NCBI GenBank assembly: GCA_038117205.1
Contig: JAYOFL010000039.1
Coordinates: 1-35,538 of the forward strand
From: JAQBZY01 sp038117205
Lineage (GTDB): Bacteria > Pseudomonadota > Alphaproteobacteria > Rhodospirillales > Casp-alpha2
Length of the DNA stretch: 35,538 bases
Direction: 5' to 3'
Numbering within the stretch: the stretch's first letter is position 1; the number at the start of each line of letters is the position of its first letter. Positions 1 to 7,246 of the stretch are shown piece after piece. The position numbers and the translations under genes were made by a program. The notes below the pieces were generated by a model, which made no database searches, was not told the DNA's origin, and saw only the letters and a program-made list of their open reading frames with translations.

Positions 1-30
1 TCGTCACCCCGGACTTGATCCGGGGTCCAC
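1..30. repeat. Palindromic intergenic repeat element
   Basis: An eight-base inverted repeat, ACCCCGGA (6-13) and TCCGGGGT (19-26), encloses the loop CTTGA. Its wording (a GGACTTGATCC core flanked by C and G runs) is that of short palindromes scattered between genes in many alphaproteobacteria. The window starts here, so the full unit and its left neighbour are not visible. No long T run follows, so it is more likely a dispersed repeat than a classical terminator, although it lies just beyond the stop of the minus-strand Lrp gene and could shape that 3' end. Confidence 0.55.
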
Positions 31-75
31 CTGACTCTTCCGTTCGAATGATTTCCGGGATCGACGGGATGAGGG

Positions 76-558
76 CTACTCGTCCGCGTCCACGTCCATC
101 GGCACGCCGGGCTTGGTCTTGGACGTGCGGATGGTCTCGAACGTCGACACCGTCGCCACGTGGTCGGCCGACGTGAGCTGCATGGTCAATTGGTCGCGGT
201 GATCCTTGTCGCGGGCGACGACCTTCAACAGGAAATCGCCGCCGCCCCGGATCATGTGGCACTCGCGCACCTCCGGCCAGCCGGCCATGGCGGTCTCGAA
301 TTCCTTGAGGACCGTCTGCGACTGGCCGTCGAGCCCGACCAGGGCGAAGAACATCTCCTTGAAGCCGAGCAGCCCGCCGTCCAACTCGGCATGGTAGCCG
401 TGGATGTAGCCCGCTTCCTCCAAGGCGCGCACGCGTCGAAGGCACGGCGGCGCCGATATGCCGGCCCTGGCCGACAGCTCGACGTTGGTCATTCGGCCGT
501 CGTCCTGCAGATCCCTGAGAATCCGGCGGTCGATGGCGTCGAGTTTGACCTTCTGCAT
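76..558 (-). CDS. Lrp/AsnC family transcriptional regulator
   Basis: A 160-residue DNA-binding regulator of the feast/famine (Lrp/AsnC) family. The N-terminal helix-turn-helix starts at LDAIDRRILRDLQDDGR and includes SARAGISAPPCLRRVRALEEAG. The C-terminal RAM/AsnC effector domain carries the typical run around VRECHMIRGGGDFLLKVV. Length is normal for the family. The ATG at 558 is chosen because GGAGG precedes it by 5 bases; the frame stays open to a TTG at 597, which lacks comparable support. It is divergent from trxB, an arrangement common in alphaproteobacteria, so it may control trxB or itself from the shared 186-bp spacer. The ligand, probably an amino acid, cannot be read from sequence. 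Confidence 0.92.
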   Translation of the reverse strand: MQKVKLDAIDRRILRDLQDDGRMTNVELSARAGISAPPCLRRVRALEEAGYIHGYHAELDGGLLGFKEMFFALVGLDGQSQTVLKEFETAMAGWPEVRECHMIRGGGDFLLKVVARDKDHRDQLTMQLTSADHVATVSTFETIRTSKTKPGVPMDVDADE

Positions 559-677
559 GGCGGCCTCCAGCCCTGACGGCGAAATATCCTTGCGCAATTA
601 TATTACGCCCCCAGACCTTCGCAAGGGGGACGGGGCCGTCCGGGCACGTCCCGGCCACCTATGCACACCCTTGCCCG

Positions 678-706
678 TTGCGGTAAACGCCCTATCGGCT
701 TATCTA
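678..706 (+). promoter_or_regulatory. Candidate sigma-70-type promoter of trxB
   Basis: TTGCGG (678-683) and TATCTA (701-706) are separated by exactly 17 bases. This places a start near 713 and gives a leader of about 30 bases before the trxB ATG. Prediction by eye only. Confidence 0.4.
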
Positions 707-744
707 GGTGCCCTTACCCGCCGCCAGCCGCCAGGAGCGTCCGC

Positions 745-1707
745 ATGCCCGAATCCCGACACGCCAAGGTTCTGATCATCGGTTCGGGGGCCGCCGGCTA
801 CACGGCGGCCATCTACGCGGCGCGGGCGAACCTGCAACCGCTGTTGGTCCGGGGCATCCAGCCGGGCGGCCAGTTGACCATCACCACCGATGTCGAGAAC
901 TACCCCGGCTTCGCCGACGTCATCCAGGGCCCCTGGCTGATGGAGCAGATGGAGGCGCAGGCCCGCCACGTCGGCACCGAGATGATCGAGGACACCATCG
1001 TTTCCGTCGATCTGAAGACGCGGCCGTTCCGCTGCACCGGCGACACCGGCGCGGTCTATACCGGCGACACGCTGATCGTCGCGACGGGGGCGAGTGCGCG
1101 CTGGCTCGGCCTCGAGAGCGAGAAGAAGTTCATGGGCTTCGGCGTTTCCGCCTGTGCCACCTGCGACGGGTTCTTCTACCGGAACCGCGAGGTCGCGATC
1201 GTCGGCGGCGGCAACACGGCGGTCGAGGAAGCCCTCTATCTCACAAATTTCGCGTCCAAGGTGACGCTGATCCACCGCCGCGATTCGCTCCGCGCCGAAA
1301 AGATTATGCAGGACCGGCTGTTCAAGAACCCGAAGATCGAGGTGATCTGGGATCACGCGCTGGACGAGGTCTTGGGCGGCGGCACGCCGCCCGGCGTCAC
1401 CGGTGCCCGCATCAAGAACGTGAAGACGGGGGCGACGCGCGATCTCAAGGTCGACGGCGTCTTCATCGCCATCGGCCACTCGCCGAACACGGACCTCTTC
1501 AAGGGTCAGCTCGCCATGCACGAGGACGGCTATCTGAAGACGGCGCCGGATTCGACAGCGACCAGCGTCGCCGGCGTGTTCGCGGCCGGCGACGTGCAGG
1601 ACCGGGTCTACCGCCAGGCGGTGACGGCCGCCGGCACCGGTTGCATGGCGGCGCTGGAATCCGAGCGGTTCCTGGCCAGCCAGGAGGACGCCGCCGCCGC
1701 CGAGTAG
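745..1707 (+). CDS. trxB: Thioredoxin reductase (NADPH, FAD)
   Basis: A 320-residue cytoplasmic flavoenzyme that passes electrons from NADPH through FAD and a redox disulfide to thioredoxin. Visible motifs are the FAD-binding GSGAAGYTAAIYAARA near the N terminus, the catalytic CATC (C137 and C140) followed by DGFFYRN, the NADPH-binding GGGNTAVEEALYL, and the C-terminal FAD motif GVFAAGDVQD. Length matches low-molecular-weight TrxB. ATG 745 is preferred over in-frame codons back to 661 because AGGAG sits 7 bases upstream and the FAD motif then starts at the usual distance. The LysR gene begins 26 bases after the stop, so the two are probably cotranscribed; the Lrp gene is divergent. Confidence 0.96.
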   Translation: MPESRHAKVLIIGSGAAGYTAAIYAARANLQPLLVRGIQPGGQLTITTDVENYPGFADVIQGPWLMEQMEAQARHVGTEMIEDTIVSVDLKTRPFRCTGDTGAVYTGDTLIVATGASARWLGLESEKKFMGFGVSACATCDGFFYRNREVAIVGGGNTAVEEALYLTNFASKVTLIHRRDSLRAEKIMQDRLFKNPKIEVIWDHALDEVLGGGTPPGVTGARIKNVKTGATRDLKVDGVFIAIGHSPNTDLFKGQLAMHEDGYLKTAPDSTATSVAGVFAAGDVQDRVYRQAVTAAGTGCMAALESERFLASQEDAAAAE

Positions 1708-1733
1708 GCGGGCACGGACGTCAGGGGGATGCG

Positions 1734-2630
1734 GTGCCGATCGATTGGGACAAGCTCAGGGTATTTCATGAAGTCGCCGAGGCCGGCAGCTTCACGCATG
1801 CCGGCGACGTCCTCAATCTGAGCCAGTCGGCGGTCAGCCGGCAGATCAGCGCCCTCGAACAGAGCCTCGGCACGCCGCTGTTTCACCGGCACGCCCGCGG
1901 CCTGATCCTGACTGAGCAGGGGGAAACGCTTTACCGCACCGCGCACGAGGTGTCGGCGCAGCTGGTCAAGGTGCAGAGCCAGCTGGAGGAGAACAAGGAG
2001 CGGCCGCAGGGCCCGCTCAAGATCTCCACCACCGTCGCCTTCGGGTCGGTGTTCCTGGCACCCCGCATCAAGGAATTCCTGACCCGCTACCCGGATATCG
2101 AGGTGTCGCTGGTGCTGGCCGATACGGAGCTCGATCTCTCCATGCGCCAGGCCGACGTGGCAATCCGGCTGACGGCGCCGACGCAGCCCGATCTGGTGCA
2201 GCGCCACCTGCTGACGCTCCGCTATCACATCTATGCGGCGCCGGAATACCTGCAGCGGCACGGTATGCCGAAATCGCCGAAGGACCTCGATCAGCACCAG
2301 ATCGTCGTCTACGGCGACGATGCCCGGCCGCCGGTCGCCAACCTGAACTGGCTTTTGGAGGCCGGCCGCAAGGACGGCACGCTCCGGAAGCCGGTGCTCC
2401 GGGTCAACAGCATCTACGGCATTCTCAGGGCCGTGCAGAGCGGCCTCGGCCTCGGCGCGCTACCGGAATACATGGGCCGCGAGCTCGGCAACCTGGTCGA
2501 GGTGCTGCCGGAAATCCGTGGACCGTCGCTGGAAATGTTCTTTGTCTACCCGGAAGAATTGCGGAATTCCGCCCGTGTCATCGCATTCCGGGACTTCATC
2601 GCCGAGCGGTTGGCGCATTTCAGCCGCTGA
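1734..2630 (+). CDS. LysR family transcriptional regulator
   Basis: A 298-residue regulator with the standard LysR layout. The N-terminal winged helix-turn-helix (about residues 5-62) contains FHEVAEAGSFTHAGDVLNLS and SAVSRQISALEQSLG. A periplasmic-binding-protein-like effector domain follows (about residues 90-295). The start is taken as GTG 1734, directly before PIDWDKLRVF, with AGGGGG 5 bases upstream; the frame is open far upstream only because it runs as a shadow through trxB. Its place right behind trxB on the same strand suggests cotranscription and perhaps a redox or envelope-stress role, but the effector is unknown. The nearest T-rich terminator is 250 bases downstream and may belong to a separate small RNA. 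Confidence 0.93.
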   Translation: MPIDWDKLRVFHEVAEAGSFTHAGDVLNLSQSAVSRQISALEQSLGTPLFHRHARGLILTEQGETLYRTAHEVSAQLVKVQSQLEENKERPQGPLKISTTVAFGSVFLAPRIKEFLTRYPDIEVSLVLADTELDLSMRQADVAIRLTAPTQPDLVQRHLLTLRYHIYAAPEYLQRHGMPKSPKDLDQHQIVVYGDDARPPVANLNWLLEAGRKDGTLRKPVLRVNSIYGILRAVQSGLGLGALPEYMGRELGNLVEVLPEIRGPSLEMFFVYPEELRNSARVIAFRDFIAERLAHFSR

Positions 2631-2710
2631 GCGCAGTCATGCGCCATTCGCATGGCTGAATTGTCGATTTCTCTCTGGTATGCCAGAAAAACACCCTTAT
2701 ATATCACGCG

Positions 2711-2910
2711 TAGACGATGTTGCATTGCAACAGCGTCGCCGGATTTAGAGACCCGGTCGATCGCGGACGACGCCGATCCCGTAAGTGTCTCGAACGTGTT
2801 TTCGGGCGCAACACCCGAAAAAGAGGGACCGTTTTTCGGCCCCTCGCGTCTCCCAGACGTGAAGCCTCCCTGTTTAAACTCGCCTCCGGGGTCTTCCCCG
2901 GGGGTTTTTT
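2711..2910 (+). ncRNA. Candidate structured small RNA with intrinsic terminator
   Basis: This 314-bp gap (2631-2944) has no credible protein gene but carries inverted repeats in series. (I) GCGTCG 2733-2738 pairs with CGACGC 2768-2773. (II) TTTTCGGG 2799-2806 pairs with CCCGAAAA 2814-2821, a perfect 8-bp stem. (III) GAGGG-A-CCG 2823-2831 faces CGG-C-CCCTC 2837-2845 around a T5 loop. (IV) CGTCT 2847-2851 pairs with AGACG 2855-2859 around CCC. (V) A terminator stem follows at 2883-2904. Pyrimidine-rich anti-Shine-Dalgarno-like stretches (CCTCCC, CTCGCCTCC) lie between IV and V. Further upstream, TCTGG-TATG-CCAGA (2674-2687) could be an operator. The 5' end is not defined and I recognise no Rfam family. 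It could instead be a long LysR 3' UTR. Confidence 0.45.
2883..2910 (+). terminator. Strong rho-independent terminator
   Basis: CCTCCGGGG (2883-2891) pairs with CCCCGGGGG (2896-2904) around the tetraloop TCTT, with one T-G wobble. A run of six T follows at 2905-2910. The T run is only on the plus-strand side, so it ends plus-strand transcripts (the candidate small RNA or LysR read-through), not the ferritin gene on the minus strand. Confidence 0.85.
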
Positions 2911-2944
2911 CTTGTCTGGGATATGCGGACCGGAAGCCCGCTCC

Positions 2945-3238
2945 TCAGCCGTGATGGCCGGTGATCGGGCCGTCCTTGAACAGGTTGTCTTCCAGTTCCT
3001 TGGCGAAGTCCTCGTTGTTGCGGCGCAGCCATTCGAGGACCATGCACGCGTGCTCCATCTCTTCGCGCATGTTGTGCAGCAGGATGTCCTTCAGATCCGG
3101 ATCGTCGCAGTCGTCGGCGCGCTGGCGGTACCAGTCGACGGCTTCCATTTCCTCCATCAGCGAGACGATGGCGTGATGCAGCGCGATGGTTTCCTTCGAA
3201 AGCCGCTCGCGCGGCGCGTGCAGATTGTCGCTGGCCAT
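2945..3238 (-). CDS. EncFtn-type (encapsulated ferritin-like) protein, stand-alone
   Basis: A 97-residue two-helix ferritin-like protein resembling the EncFtn of Rhodospirillum rubrum. Helix 1 contains HHAIVSLMEEMEAVDWYRQR and helix 2 contains HNMREEMEHACMVLEWLRRN. E30, W36, Y37, E60 and H63 match, with an offset of two, the ferroxidase-centre residues I recall for R. rubrum (E32, W38, Y39, E62, H65). Known members form ring-shaped decamers that oxidise Fe(II) for storage inside encapsulin shells. Here the chain stops at GPITGHHG, so the usual C-terminal encapsulin-targeting tail is absent, and no encapsulin gene is in the window. ATG 3238 has AAGGAG upstream but at about 12 bases; an earlier in-frame ATG (3340) would add an unlikely Pro-rich leader. 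It lies 73 bases after the EF-G-like gene. Confidence 0.85.
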   Translation of the reverse strand: MASDNLHAPRERLSKETIALHHAIVSLMEEMEAVDWYRQRADDCDDPDLKDILLHNMREEMEHACMVLEWLRRNNEDFAKELEDNLFKDGPITGHHG

Positions 3239-3311
3239 ACCTGTTCCAGACTCCTTCGGTTCGGGTGATCGGTCGGGGCTGGCGAGCCGGCTTGCCCCGG
3301 GTGCTGGCGAA

Positions 3312-5339
3312 TTATTGCGCGGCGTGCGCCCGCTCGGCAACCACCTGTTCCGCCTCCTTGCCGACCAGTTCCTGCAGGTGATCGAAATGCCAGCGGTACG
3401 TGCCGAGACCCTGCGTCAGCGAGCGCAATTCGATGATCAGGTCATGCATCTCGGACTGCGGCATCAGCACCTTGACCTCGTCCCAGCCATCCCAGCCGTC
3501 CTTGGCGTCGAAGCCCAGGATCTGGCCGCGCCGGCCCGACACCAGCCGCTGCACGTTCGACGTGAAGTCGCGCGGCAACGCGATCTCGACCTCGCAGATC
3601 GGCTCCAGCAGCACCGGCTGGCACTCGGCCATGCCTTCGCGCATGGCCTGCTGCGCCGCCTTCTTGAAAGCCATTTCCGAGCTGTCGACCGTATGATACT
3701 GGCCGTCCGTCAGCGTCACGCCGATGTCCACCACCGGGAACCCGAGCGGCCCGCGCACGAGATACTCCTTCACGCCGTCCTCGACCGCCGGGATGTACTG
3801 CTTCGGCACGACGCCGCCGGTGATGCTGTCCGAGAACTGGAAGCCCGATCCCCGCGGCAGCGGCTGGATGTCGATATGCACGTCGCCGAATTCGCCGTGC
3901 CCGCCGGACTGCTTCTTGTGGCGCGCGTGCACCGAGGTTCCCTTGCGGATGCTTTCCTTGTAGGGGACCTGCGGCCTGTCGCCGATGACCTCGATCCCGA
4001 ACTTGTTGCGGAACCGGTCGAGGGCGATCTTCAGATGCACCTCGCCCTGGCCCGACAGCAAGAATTCGCCGGTGTCGACGTTCTGCTCGGTGGTCAGCGA
4101 CGGGTCCTCGTCCAAGAGCTTCACAAGCGCCGTCGACAGCTTGACCTCGTCGCCCCGGTTTTGCGCCCGGACGGCGAGCGAGAACAAGGGTGCGAGGTGC
4201 TGCGACCAGTGCCCACCCTCGGCCTTGCCGTCGGCCGACAGCACGTCGCCGGTCTTGGCGCTTTCCATGCGGCCGAGCGACGCCACCATGCCGGCGCCGG
4301 CTTTCGCCAGCTTTTCCGTCTTGGCGCCGGCGATCCGCTGCACGCCGCCGACCCGCTCACCGTTGAGGCTCATGCCGTCGGCGATCTCGCCGGACCAGAC
4401 GCGGACGTAGGAGAGCTTGCCCGCATGCCCGGCGTGCACCGTCTTGAAGACGCGCGCGACCGGCGCCTTCGAGGTGTCGACGCCGAGCCGTTCCGCCGTC
4501 GCCGTGACGTCGGGGGCTTCGTGGCGGAGCGCCTTCATCAGGCGGCGGATGCCGTGGTCGTGTTCGGCCGAGCCGAAGAACACCGGCACGATCTTGTTGG
4601 CGCGGAGCGATTCCGACAGGTTCTCGTAAACCTGGTCGGTCGGCGGAATGACGTCCTCGAGCAGGCTTTCCAGGAGCGCGTCGTCGAAGTCGGCGAGGCT
4701 TTCCAGCAACTCGGTCCTGGCCTCGGCCTCACGTTCGCGCACCTGTTCCGGCAACTCCATCAGTTCGGACGGCTTTCCCTCGATCCAGCGGAAGGCACGC
4801 TCGCTGACCAGATCGACGTGGCCGGTGACGGTGCCGCCGTCGCGGATCGGAATTTCCCGGAGCACCAGCGGATGCGCGGAAACCGCCTGCAACGCTTCCA
4901 GCGTTTCCCGCACGTGCTTCTCGGCGGCGTCCATCTTGTTGATGAAGATCATGTGCGGGATGTCGTGCTCGTCGAGATGGCGGAGCAGCCCGGCGACGGC
5001 GACCGCCTTGTTCGGATCGGCGTCGACGCAGACGACGGCGGCGTCGCAGACCATCAGGGCGTTGTTGGCTTCCTGCGCCAGTTCGATGGAGCCCGGACAG
5101 TCGATGAAGGTCCAGGTCTCGCCGAGATAATCCGCCGTCGCCACGTTCATTTCCGTGGACATGCCGCGGTCGCGGGCCTCCGGTGAGGAATCGCCGACGG
5201 TGTTGCCGTCCTTGGCGGATCCCTTTCGGCCGATGGCCTCGGCGTGGGCGAGAATGGCTTCCAGTAACGATGTCTTGCCGCTGAGATACGGACCGACAAT
5301 GGCGGCCACGCGCGGCGACGAATGCGCTTTCGTGCTCAT
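3312..5339 (-). CDS. Elongation factor G-like GTPase (FusA2 type)
   Basis: A 675-residue translation-factor GTPase with EF-G architecture: G domain (about 1-270), beta-barrel domain II (about 290-370), then domains III-V ending in an EF-G-like C-terminal fold. G1 is GPYLSGKT (16-23) instead of the AHIDAGKT of true EF-G, G3 is DCPGS (80-84) and G4 is NKMD (about 135). The switch-I region, with RDRGMSTEMN in place of the classical RGITI, marks a divergent paralogue rather than the housekeeping fusA. No ribosomal-protein or tuf genes are near, which agrees. ATG 5339 is preceded by AGGGAGG at ideal spacing. The function of this paralogue is not established. It is followed on the same strand by the ferritin-like gene. 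Confidence 0.88.
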   Translation of the reverse strand: MSTKAHSSPRVAAIVGPYLSGKTSLLEAILAHAEAIGRKGSAKDGNTVGDSSPEARDRGMSTEMNVATADYLGETWTFIDCPGSIELAQEANNALMVCDAAVVCVDADPNKAVAVAGLLRHLDEHDIPHMIFINKMDAAEKHVRETLEALQAVSAHPLVLREIPIRDGGTVTGHVDLVSERAFRWIEGKPSELMELPEQVREREAEARTELLESLADFDDALLESLLEDVIPPTDQVYENLSESLRANKIVPVFFGSAEHDHGIRRLMKALRHEAPDVTATAERLGVDTSKAPVARVFKTVHAGHAGKLSYVRVWSGEIADGMSLNGERVGGVQRIAGAKTEKLAKAGAGMVASLGRMESAKTGDVLSADGKAEGGHWSQHLAPLFSLAVRAQNRGDEVKLSTALVKLLDEDPSLTTEQNVDTGEFLLSGQGEVHLKIALDRFRNKFGIEVIGDRPQVPYKESIRKGTSVHARHKKQSGGHGEFGDVHIDIQPLPRGSGFQFSDSITGGVVPKQYIPAVEDGVKEYLVRGPLGFPVVDIGVTLTDGQYHTVDSSEMAFKKAAQQAMREGMAECQPVLLEPICEVEIALPRDFTSNVQRLVSGRRGQILGFDAKDGWDGWDEVKVLMPQSEMHDLIIELRSLTQGLGTYRWHFDHLQELVGKEAEQVVAERAHAAQ

Positions 5340-5406
5340 GAACCCTCCCTGGCCGCTCGGCATTTCTGACGCGTGCCGGAGGCGGCGCTGCGTTATTATG
5401 GTAAAA

Positions 5407-5434
5407 AGCGTAGACTCATGCGGATTCGTTTCAA
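5407..5434 (-). promoter_or_regulatory. Candidate promoter of the EF-G-like/ferritin pair
   Basis: Read on the minus strand, TTGAAA (5434-5429) and TACGCT (5412-5407) are 16 bases apart, about 70 bases before the EF-G-like ATG. The same 185-bp spacer also holds TACAAT (5449-5454) facing the plus-strand gene at 5525, without a convincing -35 box. Weak eye-based prediction. Confidence 0.3.
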
Positions 5435-5524
5435 GAAGATTCGGACTCTACAATTATCGGTCGTTTTCGCATTGGCCGGGCTAACCGGCGTTAAACGGGT
5501 GCTGAAAATGGCCGAGGGGGGCAA

Positions 5525-5869
5525 GTGTTGGCGCCGTTGAGCATCGAATTCCGGCGCGCCGTCGCGGCGCTCGCGGTGGCGGAACTGATCGCCGCCGGAC
5601 GCCGCGAAGCCGACGCCCTGAGCATCGTCGCCAGCACGCACGCGGGCGCCGCCTTCCCGGGCGACGGCGTCGCCCAACGGATCGAGGCGATCCGGCTCTA
5701 CCGCGCGGAACTGTCTTCGCAGGCGCCCGTCGAAAAGCCGACCAGGCCGCTGGAGATCGCCAGATACCACTACGACCGCACGCGGGCGCGGCTCCGCGCC
5801 ATGGGCCGCGATCACGGCAAGAGCGCGGTGCTGCTGCTGTCGGCGGTGCAATCCGGCGCCGGCGATTGA
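5525..5869 (+). CDS. Hypothetical protein, 114 aa
   Basis: A small, probably cytoplasmic protein rich in Ala and Arg with no signal peptide or transmembrane segment and no motif I recognise. The N-terminal half is predicted helical (FRRAVAALAVAELIAAGRRE); the C-terminal half is basic (RYHYDRTRARLRAMGRDHGK). The start is GTG 5525, preceded by GAGGGGGGC at good spacing, which is the main reason to accept it over the open frame on the opposite strand (5396-5851). That frame lacks a ribosome site and reads as Arg/Pro/Ala-rich shadow. It is divergent from the EF-G-like gene and convergent with the next small gene. No function is proposed. Confidence 0.55.
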   Translation: MLAPLSIEFRRAVAALAVAELIAAGRREADALSIVASTHAGAAFPGDGVAQRIEAIRLYRAELSSQAPVEKPTRPLEIARYHYDRTRARLRAMGRDHGKSAVLLLSAVQSGAGD

Positions 5870-5897
5870 CGGCTTGCCCCGCGGGCCGGCCGCCGCC

Positions 5898-6086
5898 TCA
5901 CTCGGCGGCGATGGGCGTAACGCCGTTCGGATAAAGTTCGGCGCGCCAGCGGTCGATCACCGCCGTCAATTGCTCGATGCTCAGGCCGTCGCGCCGCAAC
6001 AGCAAAAGCAGTGTCTGGTCGCTCAACAGGTCGCCAAGCTCCGGTTCGGCGCCGGCAACGGGCGGGAACGGACGCAAGTCCGACAT
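5898..6086 (-). CDS. Small hypothetical protein, 62 aa
   Basis: A 62-residue soluble protein without recognised domain. A Pro-rich N terminus (MSDLRPFPPVAG) is followed by a helical segment containing LLSDQTLLLLLRRDGLSIEQL and AVIDRWRAELYP, which looks like a small DNA-binding or scaffold helix pair but matches nothing I can name. The reason to accept it is an excellent ribosome site, AGGAGGAGA about 5 bases before ATG 6086. It ends 28 bases from the convergent gene at 5525-5869 and starts 140 bases from the divergent ureohydrolase gene. Confidence 0.6.
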   Translation of the reverse strand: MSDLRPFPPVAGAEPELGDLLSDQTLLLLLRRDGLSIEQLTAVIDRWRAELYPNGVTPIAAE

Positions 6087-6171
6087 GGCGTCTCCTCCTA
6101 GGTCTTCATTTGATTATTGGTCCCAGTGTGGAAACTGTAGCGGTCGATCGTGTCATCGGCGTGACGCGATA

Positions 6172-6201
6172 TTGACCTTTTGAGGATGCGCCCGATATCG
6201 C
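6172..6201 (+). promoter_or_regulatory. Candidate promoter of the ureohydrolase gene
   Basis: TTGACC (6172-6177) is followed after 17-18 bases by ATATCG/TATCGC (6195-6201), placing a start near 6208, about 20 bases before the ATG at 6227. The -35 box is close to consensus; the -10 box is weak. Confidence 0.4.
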
Positions 6202-6226
6202 TAGTGTCGACGAAAGGGAGACGCCC

Positions 6227-7225
6227 ATGTCCATGAAGCCGACGTCCTACAAGCCGCGCTCCGGCGCCGACCTGCCGCGCTTCGCCGGCATACCGACCCT
6301 CATGCGGTTGCCGCACGTCGATCTGGAAACGGCGGCCGCCGACGTCGATATCGGCATCGTCGGCGTGCCGTGGGACGGTGGCACCACCAACCGGCCGGGT
6401 GCGCGGCACGGTCCCCGGCAGATGCGCGATCTCTCGACCATGGTCCGGAACGTGCACCACGTCAGCGGCACCATGCCGTTCGAGCTTTGCAACTGCGCCG
6501 ACCTGGGCGACACGCCGGTCAATCCGATCGACTTGGAAGACACGCTGGACCGCGTCGGCACGTTCTACAGGCAACTGCGCAAGGCCGACGTCATGCCCCT
6601 GACGGCGGGCGGTGATCACCTGATCTCGCTTCCCATCATGCGCGGCGTCTGCGACGGCCAGCCGAAGGACTTCAAGCTCGGCATGGTGCATTTCGACGCG
6701 CACACCGACACCTGGGACCGCTACTTCGGTGATTCCAAGTACACGCACGGCACGCCGTTCCGCCGCGCCATCGAGGAAGGACTGCTCGATCCGAAACGCA
6801 CGGTGCAGATCGGCATCCGGGGCTCGCTCTATACGCCGACCGACAAGGACTGGGGCTTGGCGCAGGGCATCCGTGTCATCGAGATCGAGGAATACGCCGA
6901 TCTTGGCCCCGACAAGGTTATCGAGATCGCCCGCGCCGTCGTCGGCGACGGACCGGTCTACGTCAGCTTCGATGTCGACGCCCTCGATCCGGTCTACGCG
7001 CCCGGTACCGGCACGCCGGAAATCGGCGGCCTGACGACGCTGGACGCGCAGCGGATGCTCAGGGGATTGCGCGGCCTCGACATCGTCGGCGCCGACGTCG
7101 TCGAGGTGTCGCCGCCCTTCGATCCGAGCGGCAACACGGCGCTGGTCGGCGTCACCGTGATGTTCGAACTGCTCTGCCTGATGGCGGAGCGGGTGCAGGC
7201 ACAGGGCCGGAAGAGGGCCGGCTGA
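6227..7225 (+). CDS. Agmatinase/ureohydrolase family protein
   Basis: A 332-residue member of the arginase/agmatinase superfamily, cytoplasmic binuclear-manganese enzymes that hydrolyse a guanidino group to urea. All six metal ligands are present: H131 in TAGGDH, D157, H159 and D161 in FDAHTD, and D249 and D251 in SFDVDALDP. The C-terminal EVSPPFDPSGNTAL is also typical of the agmatinase branch. The segment HGTPFRRAIEEGLLDP is typical of agmatinase-like enzymes, including guanidinobutyrase and guanidinopropionase, so the substrate could be agmatine or another guanidino compound; sequence alone does not settle this. ATG 6227 is preceded by AGGGAG; a second in-frame ATG follows at 6233. It is convergent with the alcohol dehydrogenase (21 bases between stops), so no operon partner defines the pathway. 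Confidence 0.9.
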   Translation: MSMKPTSYKPRSGADLPRFAGIPTLMRLPHVDLETAAADVDIGIVGVPWDGGTTNRPGARHGPRQMRDLSTMVRNVHHVSGTMPFELCNCADLGDTPVNPIDLEDTLDRVGTFYRQLRKADVMPLTAGGDHLISLPIMRGVCDGQPKDFKLGMVHFDAHTDTWDRYFGDSKYTHGTPFRRAIEEGLLDPKRTVQIGIRGSLYTPTDKDWGLAQGIRVIEIEEYADLGPDKVIEIARAVVGDGPVYVSFDVDALDPVYAPGTGTPEIGGLTTLDAQRMLRGLRGLDIVGADVVEVSPPFDPSGNTALVGVTVMFELLCLMAERVQAQGRKRAG

Positions 7226-7246
7226 GCGGCCCGCGCCGAGCCGCAC

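Noticed and set aside
708..1733. Apparent N-terminal extension of the LysR gene through trxB
   Set aside because: The LysR helix-turn-helix begins right after GTG 1734, with a ribosome site; the upstream part is an out-of-frame reading of trxB.
2883..2910. Terminator used by the ferritin-like gene on the minus strand
   Set aside because: The T tract is only on the plus-strand side of the stem.
2711..2910. SRP RNA, RNase P RNA or 6S RNA in the LysR/ferritin gap
   Set aside because: None of the conserved motifs I know for these (GGAA-tetraloop SRP helix, RNase P core, long single 6S stem) is present.
5396..5851. Minus-strand frame of 151 codons opposite the 5525-5869 gene
   Set aside because: No Shine-Dalgarno and shadow-like composition, whereas the plus-strand gene has a strong site before GTG 5525.
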